This document shows positions 39,801 through 47,525 of a DNA stretch of 64,000 nt, in pieces. Numbering within the stretch: the first letter of the stretch is position 1; every line of letters begins with the position of its first letter. The DNA is taken from the NCBI GenBank assembly GCA_946811695.1, contig OX328132.1, positions 58,212,197-58,276,196 on the forward strand, given 5' to 3'. The notes beneath the pieces are model-generated. The model was given only the letters and a program-made list of their open reading frames with translations. It made no database searches and had not been told where the DNA came from. The stretch is from Gonocerus acuteangulatus. Lineage: Eukaryota; Arthropoda; Insecta; Hemiptera; Coreidae. A program made the translations under genes and the position numbers.

Positions 39801-42218
39801 TGAACTCCTGGAAAAGTCAGCCGTAAGGAGCCACTAAACGTGAAAGGAGGGTCGGACCGCTGTACAAGTCCTTCGTGCTGAGGGCCCAGCGGCTCCCGAC
39901 TGCTAGTCAAGTCCTTTGTTTAAGGAGCACGGCGCGCTTTCATTTGTACAGCAGTCTACAGTAAGGGAAGGGTTAAAATAGCTGAGCCTCCACCGGCCAT
40001 CTCTTCTCATTTCTCCTAATATGATTTCTTTATTTCTTTCTTTAAAAAGTTATCCATTTACATTTTCATATTCTGGAGTTCGGACTAGTGAAAGGCAGGC
40101 TTAAAAACATTTTTATTTAATTTTTAAAATATGTTTTTTGTTTAAATTGCTTGAAATTATTTCTATTTAAATAAAATCAAGTAAAATATCTCGGTGTTGT
40201 AATATCTATGCCATGATCTCTCTGTACACATCAAGTGGTAAAACAAAAATATTCAGAGAAACCTGAGCTAAGCAAAGGGACACCACCATTCAATAGGCTC
40301 AAGCTGTATTTTTATGAACTCTCGGGGGTTCAAGAGTTACTAAATCTAACAAAAAGTACAGCTTGATTTCACAAAAAAAGCTGTCATAGTGGTGGCTTTC
40401 AGTGTCGCACAGAAGAAATGGCCTCAACACGAAAGTGGCCATCAGGCCATTAATCAAGCCTGCCCGCTGTCAAGAAAGTGGTTATCAGGCAAGGGAGCAT
40501 GCCGGCTCGTTACAAAAGTGACAATCAGCCTCGAATGGGCAACATTTTGATCTTGGGCCAAAACAGACCAAGTTCAGTCTGAGTTTTACAAACTAGCTTT
40601 TCTAAAGGGCAGGAAATAAAATTTAATTAACTTATTGTGCATAGGCATCATCATAGACATTTTCCACAAAGAATATAAGTGATATTGATTAAATAATTGA
40701 TCTACATGAAGAAATGAAATTATGACTCAGCACCAAGTGATATTATTCAACCCTTAGGCTACCGTCATGGTGAAGATTCATTCTGCGATGTTATCTTAGC
40801 TACCTCAATGAGCGCTTCCCTGATGTCACCGCGATGTAAAGCAAACACATGTATTAAGGTGGGAGTGTTCATAGTGAAGATCCTTACTTACGATGCTATC
40901 TTCGCATCCTCGCAGTCAGGAGGGAAGCCGCGATGTTGGGTGGACTCTGATTGGTTCCTGATTATGAAGGAACCAATCACAGTCAACCCTACTCTCATGC
41001 GCAGGTTACCTACCCCTTCCCTTTACTTCCCAAGCATTTATTGTGGTTCCATTCCTTTTACATGACAAAAACTCTGACTCGCAGGAACTGCGTCATCTTT
41101 GCTGGAATCTCCTAGGCTAGGTCAAAATAGTCAAATTTCAAATTTTGGTCAAAAGATTTCATTCTTTGATAAGAGCTATCCTACTCTCAGGCTGTGGTGC
41201 TGGCCTCTGTTGGCTCCTTCAAGAATTACTTCGGCAATTTTGAATAATGTCTAACAATTTATTTTTTGATGTTGATAATTAGAATAACTCAATCTCATTG
41301 ATGACTTTACATCTTTATATAATCATGTAATGCAGTTTATTTCAACAGTCACTGTCAAACAAAGGAGTGCTGGCCTTTCTTTGATAAGAGCTATCTACTC
41401 ACAGGCTGTGGTGCTGGCCTCTTTTGACTGTTTCACGAATTACTTGACAGGTATATACAAATTCACACCGTTTGATGGATGGCACACTGGTTAGAGTAAA
41501 CCACTTCCCTACTTAAGTAAGGAGGTAGTTAGAGTAAAACACCTCCCTACTTGAAGGTTATAAGGAGACGGGAGAACATCGATGATGAGTCAGCATGAAC
41601 ACCCTTCATCTATGTAGAATACATTGAGGTAAATCGCAAGGAAACACTCATCAAGGTAGCGAAGATAGCATCTTCACCATGAACGTAGCCTTACTACTGT
41701 ACAAGTCGAGGGACACCGGGTGCGAATGACTTGTCCAGCAGTCCTCACAGTATTACGAGTTATAGCTTTGAATGTGGATGACTCTTGGACAAGTTCGAGG
41801 TGACATCCACCAATGCCGTAAAGGACACACTGCTTACTAAAGACCTCTATGTATAGACCAAGGGGAGACCCTCACATATCTCTTATAGTCATTTTTATCA
41901 GAAGCATGCAGAGAATCAATTTTTAATTTATATTTATTTGTTTATTTTATATTTAAAGGAATAAAGATGCAAGAAACAAATTATTTATTTTAGAGTTTTT
42001 GTACGGAAGAAAAATAAGTTTATTTTTATAATTATAATTAGCATGATAATTATTACTGCAAGCGTCATGTTTTTATATGAATTATAATATGATTTAATTT
42101 AACAAAACTTTTCATTTTTTTCTGCATTTACCTAACCCTCAGAATCAATTGCTTCCAAAAAGGTAATTAGTTATTATATATATCGCTTGGGAACACATTA
42201 AAGATTTGGTCTACTGGG

Positions 42219-42272
<54 letters not shown>

Positions 42273-43454
42273 CCCAGTAGACCAAATCTTTAAAGTGTTC
42301 CCAAGCGATGAAATCCAAGAGCGTGAGGTCTGAAGATCGAGCCAGCCAAGAAACCGGCCGACCTCGTCGTATCCAACGCCGTGGATAGTAAATGTCTAAC
42401 CAATTTCGGACGGTTCTCCTGTAGTGGGCTGGACAACTGACGATTTGAAACCAGCTTCCCAATCTTTGTGCCAAAAAGACATCCTCCAAGAACAACAACA
42501 CTTTATTATCGAGGAATGTGTGGAGAGACTCTTCGTTAAGTCGAGCAGTCAAAAAATGGACACATATTATTTCATTATTCCATATAAAATCAGAGGCATA
42601 CTACCTCCTATAGGTTTTTTTTGGGAGGGGGGGGTAAAGAAGGTTGTGGTGGGGCTGGGAGGGTGAGTGCAGGGGGTAGAAGATAAAAGATATACTTTTA
42701 ATGACTTTTATATAGGCATTATGAAAGAATGCCTATTCACAATTGTGTTTTAATTGTTTGCGTTTTTCTCGGAAACGAAGCAAAAACGAGAAAAATGGCA
42801 AAGGAATTTTTTTCTTTCTTTTTTCATCCTGCATCGATTCCCGAAGTTTTGCCGTTTATTTTGGGGCACCCTGTATATATATATATACATATTGACACAG
42901 CAAAAAAGAAATGAGGAAAAAGTATACCTTGATAGCAAAAATAATAATCCTCCCATCAGATATCATGTTTAAAAAAAGAGACATGGCTTCATCTTCTTGA
43001 AGAGAGTATGTGTCAAAAAGCCTCTGAGACATAACACTTCCAGTAGCCTGGTTTAAAACAACAACATGAATTCCTCTCCCCTCCCCTTTCTCACCATCTT
43101 CCAAAATCTGAAAATAAATATAATACTATTTGTCATTAAAAAATGTTTACAATGGAATGATTTAATAGTTCTAATCATTTATTCATAAAAATTGAAGTGT
43201 ATCCATTTTTTTAAATTTTATATATTTTTTATGGCACGACATCTGGGTCATTAGTGCCGACATCCATGGTTCAGCAGGGAATTCTCTCAATAGGCCCTGA
43301 AAGGAGAAAAATCCCTGCTGCAGGCGGGCCTCGAACCCCCATCTCCCACATGAGAGAATCCAAGGCATTAGGCACTAGACGACAGGGATACCAAAAGAGA
43401 ACAATTGATATAAAAAAAAAGAGTTTGAGTTTGTGTAATCGTGTGTTTACTTTC

Positions 43455-43490
<36 letters not shown>

Positions 43491-45248
43491 CTAACAGAAT
43501 ACATCAAATAATTAAAATATCTAATACATATACTTGCATTAAATATAGATCAAATGTGCTTTAACTTGGCTTGAAAAACTTCATAATATTTCAAATTTGT
43601 TAGAGGAAGTTAAATTACTCTAGTCTAACTTCAGGATATTTGTTGTTATAGCCAAGAACAAATGAAATATTCATCAAAAGAATTTAGATGAGTTCTTTTC
43701 AATCCCAATTTATGTTGATTTGTCTGAGGAATCAAAAATGATTTTACTAAATTAACAGCAATTGCTATTTTTTTTTAATGAGCAATATACGTATAGACCA
43801 AAAGCATACAAACGTTATGCCTACATAGGCAGCAAGAGCTATTTATAAAAATTACATGTGTAACATATTATGTTACATTATTATCTTCTTCTAGATAAAT
43901 TTATTGCAGGCTCACTAATATTTAGGAATTTCTTCTCCCAAAGTGTGAATTTTACTAGCTAAAACACCAATTTTAATGAGAAATGACCAGTAGTAGTCCA
44001 TATCTGTCACCTGCTGCCCATAATACACTCATAATATTTCTTATTTTATATTAGTTACTTCTCTTAAAAAAAAACTAAGATCTGATGTTTTTTTAATAAT
44101 ATTTCTTCAACAGAAAAACTGCTGAATCTTGAATTTTATCTAAAAAATGTACAATTAATTTCTATTTAAAAGAAATTTGTTAAAGTTTAAAATAAACAAT
44201 CATTTATTAACAACGTAAATAAAGATCCAAAACCTCAAAAACGTTTCTTATGAAGGGGGGAAGGCCAATAAATGAAAGCCGAAATTAACACAAAAGTAAA
44301 TTTATTAAAATGGCTCTAGATGTTTGGCGTCTCATGATATCTCTTCAGGAGCCTTAAAAATAAATGAAGATGAACCTTTTGCTATCTGGTAGCGGAATGA
44401 AACATAAAACCAAAAATAATATGAACATTATAAAAAAGTTGTAAATAAGAAAACTAAAATAAAAAATTTAAATAATTAATGTTTTTACTTTATTGGACAA
44501 AGAATAGGATTTCTTAATAACAGGAAAATTATTTTTTAATTCAGTGGCTATTGTTCCTCTGGATAAATAGTATTTCATGTTTGAAATATATTATATTTTA
44601 GGTATTCCATATATATCATATAGATAATCCCTAGTCATGTCTTGGCCCAAGTAGCGGAAGGTTCCTTTAGGCTGTACTTATTTTTAAGGCTACTGAAGAC
44701 ACATCCTGAGAGGTGAAATTTTCAGAGCATTTTTACAAATTTACTTACGTGTTAATTTTTACTTTTATTTACTGATCTTCCACTTACAAAACAAAAATGT
44801 TTAAACAATAAATGGATTCAGTAATTTAACATACAGTGGCACCATCAACAGTAACAGTAACTCTGGATTGACTAGAAAGCACTTCTATACTTAGGGAAGA
44901 TGGAGTGAAGTCTTCTAAAAGAATTTCTGAGTGATCATTTTCCCCTTGATTGGTAAAGGAAGAACCTAAAAAAAAAAAAAAAAAAAAATAGTTTTTAAGA
45001 TAAGACATATGTAAATTGATTCATTAACATGTTATTTTAAATGTATGCAACCAGGAAGAATAATGTTTTATTGGATAGCTTCTGGCAGGTATGATACTGT
45101 TACCATATGCCATTTGTTTGTTTGTTTGTTTAGAAAATATGGGGCGAAAAACCTCACGGTCGTCAGCGCCCTACTATGTTAAGCAACGCACAACCACTCA
45201 TCCCATGTTCCCGGTGAAAGGTGTGCTTTCCTTAGGGAGTCAGGAAAT

Positions 45249-45295
<47 letters not shown>

Positions 45296-47525
45296 AAAAA
45301 AAAAATAAAAAAATTAATAAAATAAATAAATAAATGGTATCACTAATTATCACAGAAGGAACTTAAATAGAGGACAATATTACTTTCATATTAATCTATT
45401 AAGCCCAGTTATATTTAAAAATTTGATTATTTTGTCAACCTCAGCCTGTTTGTTTCCGAGAGCCTCCGCTATCTTCCTTGATATCCCGAGCTGTTGAAAG
45501 AGTTTTGTGTACTTCCGGCAATCTTCAATAATGTGTTGAACGGTGAGGGGTTTTCGACAAGTAAGGCATCAGGGTAGAGTTTTCCTGGACATAAGATACG
45601 ATTGGGTAAGACGGGTGTGTCCGAGTCGGAGTCGCGCCAACATTACTTCCTCATTTCGGCAGGATCTAGAGGATGTCTCCCAAGGCTGGCAGTCAGTTTT
45701 CACCAAACTCAGCTTATTGACGCCTCTTGCCTCATTCCACATCTCTTGCCAACGATGTTTGATGGTGTGCAGCAGCGGTGAGGCCAGCTCACTTACCGTC
45801 AGAGAAGTGGGTGTAATAGACGGTAAATCATGAGCGGAGGACGCTGCTGCATATGCCATTTGCTTAACTTTAGTGAATTCTGTCAATCTAGATAATAAAT
45901 TCTGAAAATTGTGAAATAAACAGATCATTAACCAAAACTCTTTCATAGATTTAAACACTCATCCCTTGAATAAGCACATGTACAGTATAAGACTATTAAA
46001 GCTCTCTGTTGGAGGTGGCTTTGTTGTGCTCATTAGTCGTTTACACCCTCTCAGAAGATAGAAGCAGCCTAAAGACCCAACTTAGTTTACTTAACCTTTT
46101 TTTGTTGTAGAACAAAATACCTAAATCGACTTTAAATGATAAAGTTAGAGGAATGCACACAAAAAAAAGTGGTGGCCAAAATAAATTGAGTAAAGAAGAA
46201 AAAAATAGCAAAGAGAATTTTAACTGCAGCTGAACGTGACTTTCCATAAACTCGATTAAGATATTCGCCAAATCGTAAAAACATATTTGGATTGGTCAGG
46301 AAACAAATTGCAAGAGTTTAAGGCAAGCCCAGACTGGAATGGTTTGACAGCTTTATGTAAAGGAATCAGCCATTTACGGAACGCATTACACAAAGCATCA
46401 AAAGGTGTAGAGCAGAAGTTGATAAGGTAAAGTGAAAGAATATTTTGTAAATCTAAAAAAATATTTCTCTTGAGAATGTCGTCAATTATGACCAAGCTCA
46501 CTCCAACTATAGTTTAAGTTTAGATTTTTACATAAATTAAAGGCTATCCGAACTAACCCCACATGTAGGGATGAGTTTGGACACATTTTAGCAAGAAAAT
46601 TTTTTTAAAATTTTTCAGATAATCAAAAAACAAAATACACTATTCGATAGAGGAAGGTTAAAGGTTCATACATTAATTTTTCCAGATTTTTACAAAAATT
46701 CTGTCTTTTGTTATTACGAGAAAACCTCGAAAATGTGTCCGAACTCACCCAAGATGACGGAATACAAAATTTAATTTAGTAACCAATTTTTGTTGTTATA
46801 ACTGTCCAATAAGCTCACTTTTACATTAATTGGTGTTAAACTGAGTCCAGCCTTGTTATGAATTCATTCCAAGTGCTCTTAATGTATAAGATAAGACATT
46901 GTAAGATAAACCTGAATTTCCCTATTTTCTATAAGATAGAGGTAGACATATTTTAATTAAGAATAATATACTAATATATATAAGTATATAATAATATATA
47001 TAATATTATGAATATTAACATATTCTTGAAGCCATAAGTATAGCTTATAATTTCATGTCAATTAGAGAGAATTATTAAAAATCTTTTCAATAATTTCAAA
47101 TTATTCAAGATGGGCTTACCAACATTATTTAGTTCACCATGTAAACGTTGACTAGTGTCAAATATAAATAACATGTTCAAACATATTGTAACTATGAGAA
47201 TCATCACAAGCACAGCCTGAAAAAAACAAAAGGAACAATTTTGTAGTCAAGTGAATTTAATATTGTTGACAGAATAACATTTCAAATTACACTCCATAAA
47301 TACGATAATTAAGTAATATAATTTGTATATGGAATTTATTAAGCCTAATGTACATTTACATCACATAAAGTAATAAAAGCCGGTAAAAATATATACCTGA
47401 AATGCACGATTAACGAAACGGACTCTCAAAACATTTGGCTTAACATGACAACACCTCTGAGATCTATTTTGTTCGCGCTTTGGTATGTATGGTTCTGCAT
47501 TAGGATTTGGTTGCCAGAAATCCAT
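14985..47525 (-). CDS. POMGNT1: Protein O-linked-mannose beta-1,2-N-acetylglucosaminyltransferase 1, 14 coding exons
   Basis: This type II Golgi enzyme transfers GlcNAc from UDP-GlcNAc to O-mannose on alpha-dystroglycan-like proteins. Coding exons on the minus strand: 47525-47397, 47216-47120, 44965-44835, 43107-42928, 37246-37030, 35378-35251, 34019-33949, 30517-30257, 28972-28771, 24921-24731, 24373-24262, 16296-16213, 15310-15201, 15060-14985. All introns are GT-AG and all phases agree, giving 1989 nt, 662 aa plus TAA; the human protein is about 660 aa. Order: cytosolic tail 1-43, membrane anchor about 44-62, stem, carbohydrate-binding stem domain about 95-250 ([14 protein letters not shown]), then the GnT-I type catalytic domain about 300-645 with FIDGYFEEP, the metal/UDP motif EEDLD (394-398), [10 protein letters not shown] and WDWDMWMRM. 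The ATG at 47525 opens the frame leading to the anchor. Introns hold most of the window's mobile elements. Possible poly-A signals AATAAA (minus strand) lie at 14963-14958 and 14947-14942. Confidence 0.94.
15201..15310 (-). CDS. POMGNT1: POMGNT1 exon 13
   Basis: Residues 602-637. [19 protein letters not shown] and YPYSPYS match the human C-terminal catalytic segment. The donor gtaagt falls inside the last Ser codon; reading through it would hit TAA at once. Confidence 0.91.
15523..15930. mobile_element. piggyBac-like MITE, 408 bp
   Basis: Flanked by TTAA (15519-15522, 15931-15934), with ends CCCTTTCATTGCTC and the complement of its inverse (GCAATGAAAGGA). Non-coding. Confidence 0.75.
16213..16296 (-). 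CDS. POMGNT1: POMGNT1 exon 12
   Basis: Residues 574-601. [12 protein letters not shown] followed by [10 protein letters not shown] matches human YVAFIRM and DFTTWTQLAK. Phase 0 at both ends. Confidence 0.88.
17709..17800 (+). repeat. Truncated tRNA-like SINE
   Basis: CCCCGTGTTCTAGTGGCTAA followed by GGTTCGATTCCC is a tRNA-Glu/Asp-like head with a shortened spacing, then AATGCTGGACATT. Confidence 0.45.
18322..18530. mobile_element. piggyBac-like MITE, 209 bp
   Basis: Flanked by TTAA on both sides, with ends CCCTTAATTAGTGGCGTG and CACCACTAATTCAGGG. A short palindrome GGGTCAATATGACCC lies near its right end. Confidence 0.7.
18615..18940 (+). pseudogene. Short coding-like fragment, unassigned (transposon-related?)
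   Basis: One frame reads [20 protein letters not shown], then [17 protein letters not shown] before a stop; another frame has [20 protein letters not shown] followed by KRIL. The S-SFKxLSExxKR pattern appears in several arthropod transposon-related proteins. Coding-like composition, but broken; lies in POMGNT1 intron 11. Confidence 0.3.
19303..19473 (+). repeat. SINE with GATGCGCCGTC-poly(A) tail
   Basis: A 170 bp repeat ending GGCACTAATGGCCTAGATGT, then CGATGCGCCGTC and more than 30 A. The tail is shared with other SINEs here; the body has the inverted pair GAATTTTCTCA/TGAGAAAATTC. Confidence 0.6.
20165..20306 (+). repeat. 5S-rRNA-derived SINE fragment (left arm copy)
   Basis: GGTCAGTACCTGTATGGGTG followed by ACCGACTATGTGCTGTTGG resembles the 3' part of 5S rRNA (GGTTAGTACTTGGATGGGAGACC...GTGCTGTAGG), including its internal promoter side. 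Then comes a family tail ending GATGCGCCGT and a long A-run. The 5' half of the 5S part is missing. Confidence 0.6.
20425..20972 (-). pseudogene. Decayed transposase-like gene in the centre of the fold-back element
   Basis: Reading the minus strand from 20972: [20 protein letters not shown], then (after breaks) [19 protein letters not shown] with IIKR, and finally [12 protein letters not shown]. This order recalls one uncharacterised transposase-like family of arthropods (D-[FY]-[SA]-ENYS, FATSHGK-P-D-GG, KGTRSFH). It is much shorter than a full protein and interrupted by stops and shifts, so it is certainly inactive. Confidence 0.55.
21095..21235 (-). repeat. 5S-rRNA-derived SINE fragment (right arm copy)
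   Basis: Mirror image of the SINE at 20165-20306, with poly-T at its low end, lying in the opposite arm of the fold-back element. Confidence 0.6.
22441..22780 (+). repeat. tRNA-derived SINE (family A), plus strand
   Basis: The head GGTTAGCTCAGTGGTAGAGC is a clear tRNA A-box region, and AGTTCAAATCC is the B box about 45 bp later. A 270 bp body ends at CCTGTTATGGGACTGATT. The acceptor stem does not pair, so this is not a tRNA gene. Same family as 36478-36800. Confidence 0.8.
22946..22986. repeat. (TA)n microsatellite
   Basis: About 40 bp of uninterrupted TA in POMGNT1 intron 11. Confidence 0.95.
23576..23806 (+). other. Unassigned exon-like open frame
   Basis: After an acceptor-like TATTATTCAG the plus strand is open for 76 codons to TAA 23804-23806 ([36 protein letters not shown]). 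The balanced, Ser/Thr-rich composition is unusual for the surrounding AT-rich intron. There is no start codon in the first half, and I do not recognise it. It may be an exon of a nested plus-strand gene or a retrocopy fragment. Confidence 0.25.
24262..24373 (-). CDS. POMGNT1: POMGNT1 exon 11
   Basis: Residues 536-573. A less conserved segment containing [16 protein letters not shown], aligned with the human SKNPCEDSFLPD stretch. The exon ends in phase 0 at gtgagt and is followed by an 8 kb intron. Confidence 0.85.
24731..24921 (-). CDS. POMGNT1: POMGNT1 exon 10 (catalytic domain)
   Basis: Residues 473-535. [24 protein letters not shown] and the following NMNSYFQ give the strongest family signature in the window. 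Donor gtactt, phase 2. Confidence 0.94.
26066..26305 (+). repeat. Dispersed repeat family B, copy 2
   Basis: Starts TTGACTGCTGTACATTTCAA, contains TTACAGCGTTGAAGATGAAT and ends at TTTCACCACTAAAATACATT. A diverged copy of 12287-12535 in POMGNT1 intron 10. Confidence 0.65.
26351..27912 (+). repeat. 1.5 kb dispersed repeat, copy 1, with tandem hairpin units (POMGNT1 intron 9)
   Basis: The same sequence as 38695-40290, same orientation, from CTGGATCCAGTTACTACAT to GGTACACCACCAT. Copy 1 holds three tandem units of 311-328 bp (matching points 26735, 27046, 27374). Each contains a hairpin: ATAAGGAATATCTCAA, an 18 to 20 base loop region and the complement TTGAGATATTCCTCATT. No coding capacity recognised. 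Confidence 0.8.
27651..27682. repeat. Perfect short palindrome
   Basis: TTATTTTTTCCCC and GGGGAAAAAATAA around a 3 base centre, inside the 1.5 kb repeat copy 1. Copy 2 lacks it. Confidence 0.85.
28771..28972 (-). CDS. POMGNT1: POMGNT1 exon 9 (catalytic domain)
   Basis: Residues 405-472. [27 protein letters not shown] and [11 protein letters not shown] match the human enzyme. The six-T start completes the split Gly codon from exon 8. Confidence 0.93.
29390..29753 (+). pseudogene. piggyBac transposase relic with one intact end
   Basis: [34 protein letters not shown] and VYEGKEESS, then [16 protein letters not shown], follow the piggyBac DDE core (PGK-L-IDE, NKPHKWG-K, V-YxGK, D-YLDAGRTLYxDN). 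A stop follows, then [11 protein letters not shown] resumes the similarity. The end CCCAGCGCTTAATGTG|TTAA at 29734-29753 is a piggyBac-type terminus. The usual Glu/Asp after ID and the second catalytic Asp are missing, so it is inactive. It lies in POMGNT1 intron 8. Confidence 0.75.
30257..30517 (-). CDS. POMGNT1: POMGNT1 exon 8 (catalytic core with metal motif)
   Basis: Residues 318-404. [19 protein letters not shown] and [12 protein letters not shown] precede EEDLD at 394-398, the DXD-like motif for metal and UDP-GlcNAc. Confidence 0.94.
30802..32607. mobile_element. Mariner/Tc1-type fold-back element (in POMGNT1 intron 7)
   Basis: 1806 bp with ends CAGGGTGTCCCGTAAATGTC and its complement, flanked by TA on both sides as for the Tc1/mariner superfamily. 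The arms, about 30802-31672 and 31810-32607, are near-identical inverted repeats around a 140 bp centre. No transposase is visible, so the element is non-autonomous. Confidence 0.85.
31275..31356 (+). repeat. Short SINE-like insertion in the left arm
   Basis: A 62 bp insertion (31285-31346) ends in a (TAAA/AATA)n tail and is flanked by the direct repeat AACAACATGG. The right arm has the empty site, so this arrived after the arms formed. Confidence 0.7.
32608..32651. repeat. (TA)n microsatellite at the end of the mariner fold-back
   Basis: It begins at the TA target duplication of the element, as if grown from it. Confidence 0.95.
33949..34019 (-). CDS. POMGNT1: POMGNT1 exon 7 (start of catalytic domain)
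   Basis: Residues 295-317, too short to stand out as an [20 protein letters not shown] is the first beta strand of the GnT-I fold. It ends in phase 2 with donor gtaagt. Confidence 0.9.
35251..35378 (-). CDS. POMGNT1: POMGNT1 exon 6 (linker)
   Basis: Residues 252-294. The cysteine-containing linker [14 protein letters not shown] closely matches human [13 protein letters not shown]. The exon ends after TFTPDP with donor gtatgt, phase 0. Confidence 0.92.
36040..36081. repeat. (TA)n microsatellite
   Basis: About 40 bp of TA in POMGNT1 intron 5; a shorter tract lies at 36827-36850. Confidence 0.95.
36478..36800 (-). repeat. tRNA-derived SINE (family A), minus strand
   Basis: Reverse copy of the SINE at 22441: an A-run at the low end, then the same body (conserved TTCGACTGCTAGTCATTAGC), and a tRNA-like head with GGTTAGCTCAGTGGTAGAGC ending near 36797. 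About 10 bases between the two boxes are deleted. Confidence 0.78.
37030..37246 (-). CDS. POMGNT1: POMGNT1 exon 5 (stem domain)
   Basis: Residues 180-251. [25 protein letters not shown] and [11 protein letters not shown] follow the human stem domain. The donor GAGA|gtaagt leaves phase 1. Confidence 0.92.
37930..38690 (-). pseudogene. Jockey-like non-LTR retrotransposon relic (reverse transcriptase 3' part)
   Basis: The minus strand, with several frame changes, gives [20 protein letters not shown] with [16 protein letters not shown], then [14 protein letters not shown] sequence, and near the end [30 protein letters not shown]---, N--K---I-F and TWK-HI are the hallmarks of Jockey-clade reverse transcriptases after the catalytic YADD-like box (here FAND, mutated). 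It lies in POMGNT1 intron 4. Confidence 0.7.
38695..40290 (+). repeat. 1.5 kb dispersed repeat, copy 2 (POMGNT1 intron 4)
   Basis: Diverged copy of 26351-27912 with one hairpin unit (near 39060-39120) instead of three, plus an unrelated 630 bp insertion at about 39293-39925. Confidence 0.8.
40750..41696. mobile_element. Non-coding inverted-repeat element, 0.95 kb
   Basis: The inverted ends (about 40752-40820 and 41638-41694) share CATGGTGAAGAT and a GCTACCT(C/T)(A/G)ATGAG block; a third partial copy lies at 40860-40925. Inside, a palindrome TTGGTTCCTGATTATGAAGG continues with AACCAA, and a 67 bp direct repeat lies at 41166-41232 and 41378-41445. No coding content seen. Confidence 0.5.
41688..41865 (+). 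repeat. Dispersed repeat family B, copy 3 (shortened)
   Basis: ACTACTGTACAAGTCGAGGG and TTATAGCTTTGAATGTGGAT mark this third copy, which lacks part of the middle and the last 60 bp. It adjoins the inverted-repeat element ending at 41696. Confidence 0.6.
42184..42307. repeat. 39 bp inverted repeat around a (TA)n tract
   Basis: 42184-42222 and 42269-42307 are inverse copies with one mismatch, separated by about 46 bp of TA repeats. The arm is a duplicated piece of the transposase relic. Confidence 0.95.
42269..42552 (-). pseudogene. Mariner-like transposase relic (minus strand)
   Basis: An open frame from ATG 42552 with [43 protein letters not shown] and [18 protein letters not shown]. It matches the C-terminal half of the same transposase group as the relic at 5241-5575, with substitutions in conserved places (SSDLTLLDF where SPDLTPLDF is usual), and runs into the TA tract without a proper end. 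Confidence 0.75.
42928..43107 (-). CDS. POMGNT1: POMGNT1 exon 4 (stem carbohydrate-binding domain)
   Basis: Residues 120-179, including [21 protein letters not shown] and [11 protein letters not shown], which are nearly the human sequence. Both ends are phase 0. Confidence 0.93.
43221..43402 (-). repeat. tRNA-Glu-like SINE (minus strand)
   Basis: Reversed, the head reads CCCTGTCGTCTAGTGCCTAA with GGGGTTCGAGGCCCGCC as B box, close to tRNA-Glu. The tail is GGCACTAATGACCCAGATGT, then CGTGCCATAAAAA. The same tail type occurs at 6070-6125, 7440-7500 (minus) and 19390-19473 (plus). Confidence 0.75.
44835..44965 (-). CDS. POMGNT1: POMGNT1 exon 3 (lumenal stem)
   Basis: Residues 76-119. An acidic Ser-rich stem runs into [20 protein letters not shown], the start of the carbohydrate-binding stem domain. 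The acceptor follows a poly-T run, and the donor is gtatgt. Confidence 0.88.
45250..45291. repeat. Poly-T tract
   Basis: 42 T in a row, then A-rich low-complexity DNA to 45335. Probably a retroelement tail on the minus strand. Confidence 0.9.
45400..45845 (-). pseudogene. Non-LTR retrotransposon relic, C-terminal end (I/Jockey-like)
   Basis: Minus strand: [32 protein letters not shown], a stop, then [20 protein letters not shown]. The R-E-V-L-RLR-GHT-LTHS and CxxC...HxxxxC zinc-like end is typical after the RNase H or RT domain of I- and Jockey-type LINEs. The following poly-T (45250-45291) may be its poly-A tail or belong to a neighbouring SINE. Confidence 0.72.
46569..46753. repeat. Short inverted-repeat element (MITE-like), 185 bp
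   Basis: GGATGAGTTTGGACACATTTT at the left and AAAATGTGTCCGAACTCACCC at the right are near-perfect inverse copies around an AT-rich centre. Confidence 0.5.
47120..47216 (-). CDS. POMGNT1: POMGNT1 exon 2 (membrane anchor)
   Basis: Residues 44-75. [19 protein letters not shown] is one hydrophobic membrane span, followed by DTSQR, matching the human anchor and the DTRR after it. Phase 0 in, phase 1 out, donor gtaagc. Confidence 0.88.
47397..47525 (-). CDS. POMGNT1: POMGNT1 exon 1 (cytosolic tail)
   Basis: Residues 1-43, hydrophilic and basic ([19 protein letters not shown]), as expected for the short cytosolic tail. The donor is gtatat; phase 0. Confidence 0.8.

Larger units (their letters stand above)
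42184..42878 (-). mobile_element. Degenerate mariner-like element with transposase relic
   Basis: On the minus strand an end TACAGGGTGCCCCAAAATAA (about 42878) leads through a G-rich segment to a decayed transposase. The opposite terminus is not clear; the low end is a palindrome around a (TA)n tract. It lies in POMGNT1 intron 4, just after exon 4. Confidence 0.55.

Noticed and set aside
45091..45297. 68-codon open frame ending in poly-Phe
   Set aside because: The end is the poly-T tract; the rest looks like a dispersed repeat.
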